Part shown: positions 43,348 to 52,578 of the stretch, in pieces
How positions within the stretch are numbered: the first letter of the stretch is position 1
Layout of the letters: each line of letters opens with the position of its first letter
DNA from: Sediminibacterium sp. KACHI17
GTDB lineage: Bacteria > Bacteroidota > Bacteroidia > Chitinophagales > Chitinophagaceae
NCBI RefSeq assembly: GCF_040362915.1
Contig: NZ_AP029612.1
Span: 2,542,001 to 2,606,000 of the forward strand
Direction of reading: 5' to 3'
Length of the DNA stretch: 64,000 bases
Made by a program: the position numbers and the translations under genes
Notes under the pieces: model-generated
Told to the model about the DNA's origin: nothing
The model's input: the letters and a program-made list of their open reading frames with translations, nothing else
The model's database searches: none

Positions 43348-43997
43348 AGAATAAATGCTATGATAAATGAGCCGTATAATACTACGTTCAGACTGTTATT
43401 AATAAAAGAATATATAGCAGTTCCTTGCTTTCCTAATGCTGCGCTTGTAAGATATTCAAAAAGTGCATTAATAATAACAGAACCCAAATAAAAGATTAAA
43501 AGACCAATAGTGACCCAGAAAAAAGGATGCTGCGATAACTTAATATTAATAGAGTCTGGCAAAATGGATTCATACAAAAAAAAGCAACTATACACTACCA
43601 TAAAGAATGATCCCAATAAAAAAGTATAGCTATGGAACTTTTGTGTGCCTTGGATAAAACTAATATTTAGAATTACTAGCGTTATATATATTGGAATTAC
43701 CATTGTGATGATTCTTCGAAGTGTTTTATTCTTTAAATAAATTAAGAAAATCAATGAATAAAAGACAAATTCACAAGTGGTAAAAATATTGAAAAGCATA
43801 TAACGGACAGATCTGTCGATATTAGGGCTTGTTAGCAAATATTTAGCTATACATTCTACAACAACTGTCGTTAAAAGAAAAGGGATGAAATAAATAAATC
43901 CCTTATGGTTCTTTAAATACTTAAGGCAAATGAGTCCGGTTAAAAGACTTGCTATTTCAAGGAATAAGTGTAGATAAAGACGAAAAAATTCGAGCAT
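43305..43997 (-). CDS. Seven-helix membrane protein, possible input partner of the kinase
   Basis: 230 residues with seven strongly hydrophobic helices (about 8-28, 34-54, 64-88, 95-115, 123-145, 157-180 and 192-215) and a short basic C-terminus (CRKNKKISLSPSL). No known domain recognised. Its 3' end overlaps the histidine kinase by 43 bp, a strong sign of coupled synthesis. As the kinase has no sensor domain, this protein could provide sensing; that is inference. A rho-independent hairpin lies upstream, at the end of the next gene. Confidence 0.8.
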   Translation of the reverse strand: MLEFFRLYLHLFLEIASLLTGLICLKYLKNHKGFIYFIPFLLTTVVVECIAKYLLTSPNIDRSVRYMLFNIFTTCEFVFYSLIFLIYLKNKTLRRIITMVIPIYITLVILNISFIQGTQKFHSYTFLLGSFFMVVYSCFFLYESILPDSINIKLSQHPFFWVTIGLLIFYLGSVIINALFEYLTSAALGKQGTAIYSFINNSLNVVLYGSFIIAFILCRKNKKISLSPSL

Positions 43998-44013
43998 GTA
44001 CCTAAATTAAGGA

Positions 44014-44044
44014 ATAAACCCCTTCCACATTGGAAGGGGTTTAT
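44014..44044. terminator. Strong hairpin terminator (14-bp perfect stem)
   Basis: ATAAACCCCTTCCA (44014-44027), CAT loop, then the exact complement at 44031-44044. Followed by CTAATTTTTT on the plus strand and TCCTTAATTTAG on the minus strand. Located after the minus-strand lipoprotein gene (ends 44087) and before the 7-TM gene, so it ends the lipoprotein transcript. Confidence 0.85.
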
Positions 44045-44086
44045 CTAATTTTTTAAATCAAACTATTTATTAATAGTTAATATCTA

Positions 44087-44533
44087 TTAAGGGACTAATC
44101 CACCATGGTTTAAGAATCTTTCAGCAGCATCATCAAAGTTACCTCTTACATTACCATTATTAGTTTTCTTGTCACCTGAGAAGAAAACGGTCATACGACC
44201 ATTCTCATACATACCAAAGTTGACATAGATTTTAGAAGAACCACTTCTTCTCAATACACTCAGGTAGTTTTGAATATCTTTTATATCGAAAGAAACTGCG
44301 AGTGATTTATTTACTCCAGAATTAGCATATCTAGCAGCCATTTTTGCAGCCTCGTCACGATCAATGATACCTGGGATATCAGAAGCATTCACTTCGATAG
44401 CTGTAATTGTTTCAGAAGTATTTCTGTTATTAACTTCATTGGTAACACCATCCTGTTCTTTCTGGCAGGCTACCAGAAGGATGGTAACTACTGACAGTAG
44501 TAAAACTGTGCCTAAGATTTGAAACTTTTTCAT
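44087..44533 (-). CDS. Small lipoprotein of unknown function
   Basis: 148 residues. Lipoprotein signal with lipobox LLVAC (Cys23). The mature part is polar, with DRDEAAKMAARYANSG and IKDIQNYLSVLRRSGSSKIYVNFGMYENG; the ending FDDAAERFLNHGGLVP is Gly/Pro-rich. I do not recognise a family. Isolated between a terminator and a 236-bp AT-rich spacer (44534-44769) in which I see no gene and no clear promoter box. It lies near the two-component genes but is separated from them by the terminator. Confidence 0.75.
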   Translation of the reverse strand: MKKFQILGTVLLLSVVTILLVACQKEQDGVTNEVNNRNTSETITAIEVNASDIPGIIDRDEAAKMAARYANSGVNKSLAVSFDIKDIQNYLSVLRRSGSSKIYVNFGMYENGRMTVFFSGDKKTNNGNVRGNFDDAAERFLNHGGLVP

Positions 44534-44769
44534 CTAATCTGTTTTTTAATAGGTTTTGACCAAGGTTTAACTTAATAGGTGTTACAAGTTGTTAGATGAG
44601 ACTTATCCAAATTTTATTCCCATCAAGTACAAAGTTCTGCTTTTTTTCTTATGTAGACACTATTTATTCACGGAATCTGCTTAGGTGTTTTCACTGAATT
44701 TAAGTTCGGTGTTTTAAACGAATATTTTTAAATATTATTCGTAAAATAATTGATAAACAATTTTTTGAA

Positions 44770-45960
44770 TCAATAATTTCGAATACTCGTGTTGATATTT
44801 CTTCTATTAAGAATATAGATAATCAATAATATAAAGAATGAAATCCCCATCGTAATAGGAGAAATGAAGTATGAAATAAATGCGGATTGTTGTTGTAAAA
44901 ACAGCGCAAATCCATATTGCACAAGCGATATGATCAGCAATGAACATAATACGATCCATATGTTCGATGGAAAAAATTGTCGTATCAAAAAGGAGCGTAA
45001 TTGCGAAGGCGAAGCGCCCAAAGTGAGCAACAATTTTATTTCCTCTTTACATGAGCTGATGGTCAGCTGTATGAACAATGTAAAGATCAACATCGCAAAT
45101 AAAAACATCAGTAGTCCTGTTACACCGGTAATATTAACGACCATTTCCACGATCTGTCTGTACTTACTGAATCTTGTTTTATCCTGGTCTGTTGTTAATT
45201 GCTTTTGCTTCAAGTAACTGATCAATTCAGGATGTCCAGGATCTTTGGTTCTGATAATGATTCTTGATGGAGCACTGCCAATATTTTTTCCATACAATTG
45301 ATTTGCATGGTTCATAAATGATTGAGGGATCAACAACGATGAAACTCTATCACTGAACCCTACTACCTTACCTTTAAATACCCGTGTTGTTCCATCAGCG
45401 CCATACACATTTATATTGAAGAATATCATTTTTACCACTTCTCTGGTTAACTGTGGCAGACCTTGTGAGAAAGAGAATTGAAAGTTATAAATATCCAGAA
45501 ACATACCTGGTACGATGATCGGGACATACCCACTGTTTTCATTCCAATTCCATTCTTTGGGGTTAATATCTAAAAAAGCATCGGGCACACTTTCAAAAGC
45601 GATATCTGTATAGAACGGAAAAACATCACTGCTACTTTGAATGGAAGCCTTGAATCTACTGGTTTGCAAAACCCCTATGGCTTCGGTAAAAGGTTGCGCT
45701 TTGATATCATTAATCTCTTCTTCTGAGAGTACTGCTTTTCCAATATTTTGATCAGTTAGTATTTTATTGACAACCAAAAAATTCGCTACACTATCTCTGT
45801 TCTGTTTTCCCTGTAGCAGTTCATTGTAATTGACCTGTATCTGCACTGCTGCTAAGATCAATAACAATGCAACAGACAAGCCAATGATGGACATTGCATA
45901 CCTGGTTCTGCCGGTAGCAGTTCTGATCAGTTTTTTTAGAAGAATATTCAGATCATTCAT
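44770..45960 (-). CDS. FtsX-like ABC transporter permease
   Basis: 396 residues: one N-terminal membrane helix (about 22-42), a large extracytoplasmic domain (about 45-270) and three C-terminal helices (about 278-300, 325-350 and 360-385). The region ISSCKEEIKLLLTLGASPSQLRSFLIRQF is the cytoplasmic loop of FtsX/MacB-type permeases. Starts 10 bp after the ATPase gene and forms a two-gene ABC unit with it. Substrate unknown; lipoprotein, peptide or cell-division-type functions are all possible. Confidence 0.85.
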   Translation of the reverse strand: MNDLNILLKKLIRTATGRTRYAMSIIGLSVALLLILAAVQIQVNYNELLQGKQNRDSVANFLVVNKILTDQNIGKAVLSEEEINDIKAQPFTEAIGVLQTSRFKASIQSSSDVFPFYTDIAFESVPDAFLDINPKEWNWNENSGYVPIIVPGMFLDIYNFQFSFSQGLPQLTREVVKMIFFNINVYGADGTTRVFKGKVVGFSDRVSSLLIPQSFMNHANQLYGKNIGSAPSRIIIRTKDPGHPELISYLKQKQLTTDQDKTRFSKYRQIVEMVVNITGVTGLLMFLFAMLIFTLFIQLTISSCKEEIKLLLTLGASPSQLRSFLIRQFFPSNIWIVLCSLLIISLVQYGFALFLQQQSAFISYFISPITMGISFFILLIIYILNRRNINTSIRNY

Positions 45961-45970
45961 AAAGGACTTC

Positions 45971-46618
45971 TTATAAATTCAATATTTGATCATACGGAAA
46001 ATGATGATCATCATCGAGATCGGTAATGATAAAACCTGCATTTCTGTCTTTGCATTCTTTCATGATCAGTGCAGCAGCTTTTGCAGTATTGGTCTGATCT
46101 AAATGACTAAATGGCTCATCCATCACCAACATCGAAAAAGGATGAATCAATGCTCTGATGATCGCAACTCTTTGTTGTTCTCCATAACTACAAATGCTTG
46201 CCTTCTGTTGAAGAATATGTTGCACACCTAATTCCTCAGCCATACTAAATATCTTTTCCCGATCACAGTAAGGTTTCTGTAAAACTCTTTTCAGTTCAAT
46301 GTTTTCAAATGAAGTAAGGTTGGGAAATAAACGCAGGTCCTGAAAAACGATACTGATCTTTTCCTGTCTGTATCTTGATAGCTGCTCTGCTGGCAATTGC
46401 TGTAAGCTCACTCCATCCCATTCTATTTTTCCGGAATAGTCTTCGCGTAGTTTGTACAATGAATGGATCAATGTTGTTTTGCCTGTACCGCTCGGTGCTT
46501 TGATTTTGGTCCATTGCCCTGCTGTAAAACTAACCGTACGATTCCAAATATCAGAACCTTGCAACTGCACCTTATCTTTTAAGGGCAGTGGCACAACGTT
46601 ATGTAGTGATAGGATCAT
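45971..46618 (-). CDS. ABC transporter ATPase, partner of the FtsX-like permease
   Basis: 215 residues, about the size of LolD/FtsE-type ATPases. Walker A is APSGTGKTT at 41-49, the Q-loop FQDLRLFP follows, Walker B is MLVMDEP and the D-loop SHLD is present. The signature motif reads CSYGEQQRVAIIRAL, with Tyr in place of the second Gly of LSGGQ/LSGGE, an unusual variation. The H-loop region ends in an Asp-rich tail (TDLDDDHHFPYD). Separated from the upstream DUF4836 gene by a terminator. Confidence 0.9.
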   Translation of the reverse strand: MILSLHNVVPLPLKDKVQLQGSDIWNRTVSFTAGQWTKIKAPSGTGKTTLIHSLYKLREDYSGKIEWDGVSLQQLPAEQLSRYRQEKISIVFQDLRLFPNLTSFENIELKRVLQKPYCDREKIFSMAEELGVQHILQQKASICSYGEQQRVAIIRALIHPFSMLVMDEPFSHLDQTNTAKAAALIMKECKDRNAGFIITDLDDDHHFPYDQILNL

Positions 46619-46647
46619 TGCTCTAAGTTATCATTCAATAGGGTCAA

Positions 46648-46679
46648 ATAAAAAGTCCTGCTGTAACAGGACTTTTTAT
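46648..46679 (-). terminator. Hairpin terminator after the DUF4836 gene
   Basis: ATAAAAAGTCCTG (46648-46660) and its exact complement at 46667-46679 with a 6-nt loop CTGTAA. On the minus strand the stem is followed by the T-rich side of its own arm. It lies 18 bp past the stop of the minus-strand DUF4836 gene and before the ABC ATPase gene. Confidence 0.8.
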
Positions 46680-46696
46680 CGACTTAAAATATTCAA

Positions 46697-48430
46697 TTAG
46701 TTAGTACGTATGATGGCGGGAAATCCTCCAGGAAACATTTTTTCTTCCATTTCCTTTTGTCTGCGCGCTGCCACCCGCATGTCTACTGCGATATCTGTGA
46801 TCAGACTGGTGAGTGTAACCAGACTATTTTGTTTTTCATTCTGCATGCGAACTTCAAATACTCCTTTGATGCTCTTTCCATCAAAATTATCTGAAGTACC
46901 GATGATGTCTTTGAATGTTTCTTTTGCAGTCTTCATGGACTGGTTATAATCTCCGCCATTATTATAGAATCCACCAATGGTATTGGCGATATCAAAATAG
47001 ATCACAGTTGATTTTCCTTTGAATCGATTGAGTGTTTCGGTATTGATAACAGCTTTGTTATTACCAGACATGTACTGCGTATAAGTGAGTGAATCACTTG
47101 CGATCACGAAATTTTTATCATCAGCTACCATGAAGATGCCAAATGCTTTCATCAGATCACCACTTTTATAATTATTACCTTCTTTATTAAAGTACCCGAG
47201 TTCTGTTGCTTTATCCATCAGTTTTGTAAAGCTTGCTTTATCTCCAACCGGAGCATTCAGGATCATTTTGCCCATTGGTTTTTTAACCGTCATCTCTTTC
47301 TCATCATTTCTTTCCTGAGGCTCAGGCTGTGAAGAACCAAGATCTGATACAATCACAGCGATTTCTCCTTTTAAAGATTTATACAGATCCTGTACGGAGA
47401 ACCCTGTTTTTTCCATCATGCCATTTACCAATCCTTCTACTTCCAGTTGTTTTAAAAATCCACCAAAGATCTCAGGATTAAAAGAAGCCAGTACAATACC
47501 ATTGATCTTATCTGAAGGATATCTTTCAATCATGGATAAGTTTACAGTGGGGCCTGCATATTCTTTGAGGATATTACTTACCAATGGATTGGTATAGGTG
47601 GTAGATTTAGCTATGATTTTTCCATCTTCAAAACTGAGTGTAGAAGCTGAATAGTTGTCTTTTAATAATTCTTCTACTTTAGGTAATGAAACCGGTAACA
47701 TACTTAAGGCCGATAAAGAACTGTTGGATGAAGTAAATGCATAACCATCTGCTTTCTCTTTAAACATTCCGGTGAATTCTTTCACGCCCGCCATTGAAGC
47801 ATCTTTCGCCTGAGTATAGTAGACCTTTACCTGCTCTTTCATTTCTGCTTCTACATTCTTTTTTTCGGGGATCTTAAATTGCATTGTAACAGTATCATAA
47901 GTAGGCTGCTGAGAGAAATTGTAGATCGTAACGATTACATTTTTTTCGCTCCAGGAAATAATGGTATTGTCTTCTGCTACCAAATATGAATAATCTTTTT
48001 CCTTTACTACTGTCTTCTTGTTGAGATCGTCTTGCTTCTTGAGCCATGCTTCAAACTTGGTTGCATCGGTCAAACCAGCCATCAGATTCATGACTGTGGT
48101 GCCGCCTTCTGGAGTTGAAGGATTTCCTTTCTGTGATAGGAAGAAGAAGAACTGACTTTGCCAGTTCATTCCGGCATTCGTTCTGAACTCGTTGATCTTT
48201 TCTTTGTCTTTTGTATCGATTGAATCATTTTTAAACACACGGCTTAGCAATGTATCAACACTGATACCCCCTTTGGTAAGCTTATCCTGCATAGCACCCG
48301 GATCTAAAACGATCACGGCACTGGATGATTTAGGAATAAAGCGAGCCTCTTTCGGGCCACCGCCTGAGCAGGATGTGAATATAACCGCAATTACAATTAC
48401 GGCTAAAATGGATTGCAGAGCAGACTTCAT
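46697..48430 (-). CDS. DUF4836-family lipoprotein
   Basis: 577 residues. Lipoprotein signal with VIFTSCSGGG (Cys21). The pattern AVIVLDPGAMQDKLTKGGISVDTLL near the N-terminus and EIFGGFLKQLEVEGLVNGMM near the middle fit the DUF4836 family of Bacteroidota surface lipoproteins, function unknown. Contains repeated beta-rich stretches and a lysine/glutamate-rich C-terminus. Paired GTATAC palindromes (48433-48438 and 48452-48457) lie just upstream of the ATG and may be a regulatory site. Terminated by a hairpin downstream. Confidence 0.85.
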   Translation of the reverse strand: MKSALQSILAVIVIAVIFTSCSGGGPKEARFIPKSSSAVIVLDPGAMQDKLTKGGISVDTLLSRVFKNDSIDTKDKEKINEFRTNAGMNWQSQFFFFLSQKGNPSTPEGGTTVMNLMAGLTDATKFEAWLKKQDDLNKKTVVKEKDYSYLVAEDNTIISWSEKNVIVTIYNFSQQPTYDTVTMQFKIPEKKNVEAEMKEQVKVYYTQAKDASMAGVKEFTGMFKEKADGYAFTSSNSSLSALSMLPVSLPKVEELLKDNYSASTLSFEDGKIIAKSTTYTNPLVSNILKEYAGPTVNLSMIERYPSDKINGIVLASFNPEIFGGFLKQLEVEGLVNGMMEKTGFSVQDLYKSLKGEIAVIVSDLGSSQPEPQERNDEKEMTVKKPMGKMILNAPVGDKASFTKLMDKATELGYFNKEGNNYKSGDLMKAFGIFMVADDKNFVIASDSLTYTQYMSGNNKAVINTETLNRFKGKSTVIYFDIANTIGGFYNNGGDYNQSMKTAKETFKDIIGTSDNFDGKSIKGVFEVRMQNEKQNSLVTLTSLITDIAVDMRVAARRQKEMEEKMFPGGFPAIIRTN

Positions 48431-48498
48431 ATGTATACATTAATGATTATAGTATACGAAGTTAAAGCCTACGGGGTAAAATTCGAGGAAATCTGGTT

Positions 48499-51399
48499 TT
48501 ACTTCACAATAGCTCCATAAATGGCTTCCTGTATGTTTGGACGCACATTTAAACGGCCCAACTTATTGCCATTTCGGGTTGGATTTACCCGATTTGAAAG
48601 AAAAATGTAAACCAGTTGCTGTGCGGGATCGACCCAGACACAAGTGCCAGTGAAGCCCGTATGACCAAAAGTTGCAGGTGAAACACTCAGGGATGGATAA
48701 GGCTCTTTTCTGGTGGCATTGTCTTTTTCAGGTTTATCAAAACCCAATCCTCGGCGACTTACCTCACTATTGTAAGCTGTGAATTTATCAATGGTAGTTT
48801 TATTCAGTAATCGTACGCCATTCAGCTCACCTCCGTTAAGTAATAACTGGTAGAGTTTTGCAAGATCATATGCATTACTAAATAAACCGGCATGTCCTGC
48901 AACACCTCCAAACATAGCCGCGCCTTCATCATGTACATCGCCATGAATGTGTTGTCTGCGAAAATGGGTTTCTACTTCTGTGGGTACCAGATTGCTCAAA
49001 GGCATCGACTCGCGAGGTTTATACATGGTTGTAGTCATGCCCAGTGGTTCATAAAAAGTTTTACGGACATAATGATCCAAACTCATTCCACTTACAGCTT
49101 CAATGATCTTACCTAAAAAAATGAAATCATTATCGCTATACACATACTTACCTTGCTCTGATAACTTGCTGGATAAAATTCTGCTGAACATCGTATCATT
49201 CCAGTCATTACGCAGGTATACATTTTCAGCAACCCGATATGCGTATTGAGGTGTTTGTGTTTGCGTAAAATATTGTGGGAACGGAATTCCGGTTGCGGTA
49301 TCGATCACTTCGCGATAAAAGGGGATAAAAGGATTCAATCCTGCCTGATGCAGTAAAATGTCCACAAGCTTTAGTGGCGCTTTATCTGTGCCCTTTGTCC
49401 AGTTGAGGTAATCACCCAATGTTTTATTCAGATCGATTTTTCCTTCTTCATACAATTTCATGATTCCCATTGTCGTGGCGGAGATCTTAGTAACAGATGC
49501 CAGGTCAAAAACCATATCATTGGTCATACGTGTGGTACGATCAGTATTTGTATGACCAAATGCCTGGTGATAAATCACTTTGCCATTTTTTGCTGCCAGT
49601 ACTACCATTCCTGGAGCGGCACCACTGTCGATTGCAGCTTGGGCAATGACTTCGATCTGTTTTAAAGATTCACTACGTATGCCAACGGATTCGGGTTTAG
49701 CAACGGGTAGACTATTATCATACACAATGCCATCGCCAAAACGAAATCCTTCACAAACAGTAACCGGTAATTTTCCTTTGGCGTTTATTTTTCCTACAAG
49801 TAGATCAGCAGCTGCCAGTTGCGTGATCTCGTCATCTTCATAACATACGACCAGATTGCTGCTGTTACAGATATATTGAACTGCATAGGGATTACCAAAT
49901 GCAAATGTGATCGTTTTATTGCCTTGTAGCTTGTTCAATAGTTCCAGGCTGTTTTTACTCAGACCAAACTGATTGGCAGGTCTGCGATTATAATTGTGAA
50001 ATCCTACGACAACCGCATCATAATTGTTAAGCTGCTCAAGGATACTGTTGATTTTAGTGATTGTGTCTTTATTCTCGAAAAAGAAAAGATCAGCTTTAAG
50101 ATCCTGCTGTACTCTTGTTGCAAAAGCATTTGCTTTGCTGATACCAATACCAACAAAAGCCACTTTATTACTGCGCAGTGGTAAAAGGTTCTCATTATTC
50201 TTGCGAAGCAAGGTCAAAGCATTGGCAGCAAGCGCTTTTTTGATCTCATTGGTTTTTGCATTCAGGTCTTCTGCTAAGTTCTCAGTATTGATCACTTGTT
50301 TTTTGTTTAGACCTAGATGGTATTTTGCCAATAATACTTTTTTGACGCGTGCATTCAGATCTTCCCAAGTAAGCTTCCCTTCTTTGATGGCTTTTCTAAC
50401 CTTTTTAATACTACCCGGCACATCACCTGGTAAACATAGCATGTCATTGCCTGCGATGAGTGACATCACTGAGGCGTCTCCTTTCGGGAAAAATTTAGCA
50501 ACACCCTGCATTTCCAAAGCATCTGTAAATGAAATACCTTGATAGCCAAGTTCATTGCGTAACAGGTCTGTTACATTTTTCGGCGATAAAGAAGTTGGAA
50601 GATTTGCAGTGGTATCAATCGACGGAATAGCCAAATGTGCAATCATCATACTGCCTACACCTGCTTTGATCAGCTCACGAAAAGGATATAACTCCAGCTG
50701 ATCCAGTTGTGCGCGTGATTTATTGATAACAGGCAGATCATAATGTGAGTCCACACTTACGTCACCATGACCGGGAAAATGTTTGGCACATGCCATCACA
50801 CCTACATCCTGCATACCCTTCATGTATTGTACGCCAAAGAGTGCAACCTTGTATTTATCTTCTCCAAAACTTCTGTCGTTAATGACAGGGTTCATGGGAT
50901 TGTTGTTGATATCAATATCCGGTGCATAGTTCACATGAATTCCTAATCTTTTACATTGTTCACCTACAGCCAATCCAAACTGGTAGATCAGCTTTGCATC
51001 CGGAACAGCACCCATCATTAATTGGCGAGGAAAGTTGATCACACTATCTAAGCGCATACCCAATCCCCATTCACCATCAATTGCGATCATCAATGGCGTT
51101 TTAGCGATCTTTTGATAGAAGTTGGTGAGATTGGCCTGTCTTACAGGTCCACCCTGAAAAAAACAAAGTCCACCAACATTGTATTTTTTAATAAGTTCTG
51201 TGACCTCTTGCACGTGTTCTTCCCCTAGATTACTGTGCGCACGTATGATCATGAGTTGTGCGATGCGCTGGTCTTTCGATAATTTGCGGAATTGTTTTCT
51301 AACCCATTTATCAGCTTCAGGCGTATGCTCATAAAATTGCTGCGCAGTGATGCTTGTGAAAATCAATGCAGAAAAGAAAAAGAAGAAAATTTTTTTCAT
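48499..51399 (-). CDS. GH3 N-acetylglucosaminidase-type hydrolase fused to a serine beta-lactamase-like domain
   Basis: 966 residues with signal peptide (1-20). The N-terminal GH3 barrel (about 30-370) has KHFPGHGDVSVDSHYDLP near 206-223, the NagZ-type His/Asp element, and the nucleophile region SFTDALEMQG near 287-296. A GH3 C-terminal-like domain follows (about 400-560). The C-terminal serine beta-lactamase/esterase domain (about 590-966) has the SxxK tetrad in LASVTKIS near 635, YSDND near 755 and HTGFTGT near 915. This fusion is seen in Bacteroidota and suggests extracytoplasmic cell-wall or chitin-oligomer hydrolysis plus an amidase or transpeptidase-like activity. No adjacent transporter. 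Confidence 0.9.
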   Translation of the reverse strand: MKKIFFFFFSALIFTSITAQQFYEHTPEADKWVRKQFRKLSKDQRIAQLMIIRAHSNLGEEHVQEVTELIKKYNVGGLCFFQGGPVRQANLTNFYQKIAKTPLMIAIDGEWGLGMRLDSVINFPRQLMMGAVPDAKLIYQFGLAVGEQCKRLGIHVNYAPDIDINNNPMNPVINDRSFGEDKYKVALFGVQYMKGMQDVGVMACAKHFPGHGDVSVDSHYDLPVINKSRAQLDQLELYPFRELIKAGVGSMMIAHLAIPSIDTTANLPTSLSPKNVTDLLRNELGYQGISFTDALEMQGVAKFFPKGDASVMSLIAGNDMLCLPGDVPGSIKKVRKAIKEGKLTWEDLNARVKKVLLAKYHLGLNKKQVINTENLAEDLNAKTNEIKKALAANALTLLRKNNENLLPLRSNKVAFVGIGISKANAFATRVQQDLKADLFFFENKDTITKINSILEQLNNYDAVVVGFHNYNRRPANQFGLSKNSLELLNKLQGNKTITFAFGNPYAVQYICNSSNLVVCYEDDEITQLAAADLLVGKINAKGKLPVTVCEGFRFGDGIVYDNSLPVAKPESVGIRSESLKQIEVIAQAAIDSGAAPGMVVLAAKNGKVIYHQAFGHTNTDRTTRMTNDMVFDLASVTKISATTMGIMKLYEEGKIDLNKTLGDYLNWTKGTDKAPLKLVDILLHQAGLNPFIPFYREVIDTATGIPFPQYFTQTQTPQYAYRVAENVYLRNDWNDTMFSRILSSKLSEQGKYVYSDNDFIFLGKIIEAVSGMSLDHYVRKTFYEPLGMTTTMYKPRESMPLSNLVPTEVETHFRRQHIHGDVHDEGAAMFGGVAGHAGLFSNAYDLAKLYQLLLNGGELNGVRLLNKTTIDKFTAYNSEVSRRGLGFDKPEKDNATRKEPYPSLSVSPATFGHTGFTGTCVWVDPAQQLVYIFLSNRVNPTRNGNKLGRLNVRPNIQEAIYGAIVK

Positions 51400-51486
51400 A
51401 TGGAAGAGGTTCTGGGCACAAGTTAAGGAATCTACTGAATTTGCGTTTTTTTGCGGGTTTTAAAAATAGACTAAATAAAACTGCAT

Positions 51487-51514
51487 AAAAAACCCGCAGT
51501 GATTGGCTGCGGGT
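51487..51514 (-). terminator. Terminator after the DUF5606 gene
   Basis: On the minus strand ACCCGCAG (51514-51507) and CTGCGGGT (51499-51492) form an 8-bp GC-rich stem with a 7-nt loop, followed by TTTTTT (51492-51487). It lies 20 bp past the DUF5606 stop and ends that unit before the GH3 gene. Confidence 0.85.
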
Positions 51515-51534
51515 CAATAAGAAGTGAGGATGGA

Positions 51535-51945
51535 TTATCCTTCATTTTCTTCGGTTTCTTCTTCAGAGAGTTTCAGCTCTACTGCATTGGCTTTCAGTAT
51601 ATTGAACCACTTTACCATTTTCTTCATATCACTAGCATAGACACGATCAAAATCCATGTCTGCATATACTTTTTCGAAGTAGGCTTTTACTGCTTTTGCA
51701 TCATTCTCAGCAGGAACTTTTTCTTTGCTTTTGTCCATCGCCTGAAATACTTCTACCAGGTTTACATTCTCACGCACAGTATATACTTCAATGCTCTCCA
51801 GGTGAGAGAAATTATGAACACGGCTGCTCACGAACTTGGTAGTTTTATCTTCCAGTGAACGTACGATAGCACCATCGGTCTTACTGCCAACCATTTCAAA
51901 CAATCCGGGAAGTCCGGTGATCGATATCAATTTACTATACACCAT
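51535..51945 (-). CDS. DUF5606-family protein
   Basis: 137 residues from ATG 51945 (MVYSKLISITGLPGLFEMVG, the usual N-terminus; an earlier start at 51984 adds 13 unlikely residues). DUF5606 is a small cytoplasmic family common in Bacteroidota: an N-terminal SH3/KOW-like beta domain (SKTDGAIVRSLEDKTTKFVS) and a helical acidic C-terminus (EETEENEG). Function unknown. Own terminator downstream. Upstream TTACTTTG near 51970 on the minus strand is an imperfect -7 element. Confidence 0.88.
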   Translation of the reverse strand: MVYSKLISITGLPGLFEMVGSKTDGAIVRSLEDKTTKFVSSRVHNFSHLESIEVYTVRENVNLVEVFQAMDKSKEKVPAENDAKAVKAYFEKVYADMDFDRVYASDMKKMVKWFNILKANAVELKLSEEETEENEG

Positions 51946-52167
51946 ATACAAAATGTTAGGGCTGCAAAGTAAGGGAAAAAGCATCAGAGTTTGCAGCTCT
52001 ATAAAACTAACTTCTTATGGCTATTCCGACGAAAAAATTCATCTACGGTCTAAAGATTTCACAGCCAAAGGTTGTAATGATCGATAGGTGGTCATAACTT
52101 GTGATGAACGAAGCCTTGAATCAGAAGATTTATTTGTCTCTAGTGATCACCCCTCAAAACAATCCAT

Positions 52168-52554
52168 ATGGAACATGCCATCAGTTGGTTTGAAATTCCT
52201 GTTAAGGACATCAACCGAGCACAACAGTTTTATGAAACGATCTTTCATTTCAAAATGATTCCACTGGATCTTCCCAATATCAAGATGCGGATGTTTCCAG
52301 TAGATAATAGTGTTGCAGTTGGAGGAGCACTTTGTGACAGTGGTGGTTTTCATCAGGTTTCCGCTACAGATGGTCCGTTGGTATACCTGAATGGGAATCC
52401 TGATGTTCAGATCATTTTGGATAGAATTGAAGCGGCAGGTGGAAAGATCACCGTTCCTAAAACGGAAATTTCTCCTGAATATGGCTTCATGGCTGTATTC
52501 ATTGATTCTGAAGGAAACAGAGTTGCTTTACACAGCATTCCTCAAAGACCCTAA
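52168..52554 (+). CDS. VOC-family (glyoxalase fold) protein
   Basis: 128 residues. ISWFEIPVKDINRAQQFYET opens the first beta-alpha-beta module and FMAVFIDSEGNRVALHSIP closes the second. The family includes glyoxalase I, dioxygenases and resistance proteins; the substrate here is unknown. Followed 24 bp later by an exported DinB-like protein on the same strand. The 222-bp gap upstream (51946-52167) shows no gene. Confidence 0.88.
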   Translation: MEHAISWFEIPVKDINRAQQFYETIFHFKMIPLDLPNIKMRMFPVDNSVAVGGALCDSGGFHQVSATDGPLVYLNGNPDVQIILDRIEAAGGKITVPKTEISPEYGFMAVFIDSEGNRVALHSIPQRP

Positions 52555-52578
52555 TTCTTATTACATAAAACCAAACAC

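Noticed and set aside
50024-50542. 172-codon plus-strand open frame
   Set aside because: Shadow of the GH3 coding sequence on the other strand; Ser/Leu-rich with no recognisable motifs.
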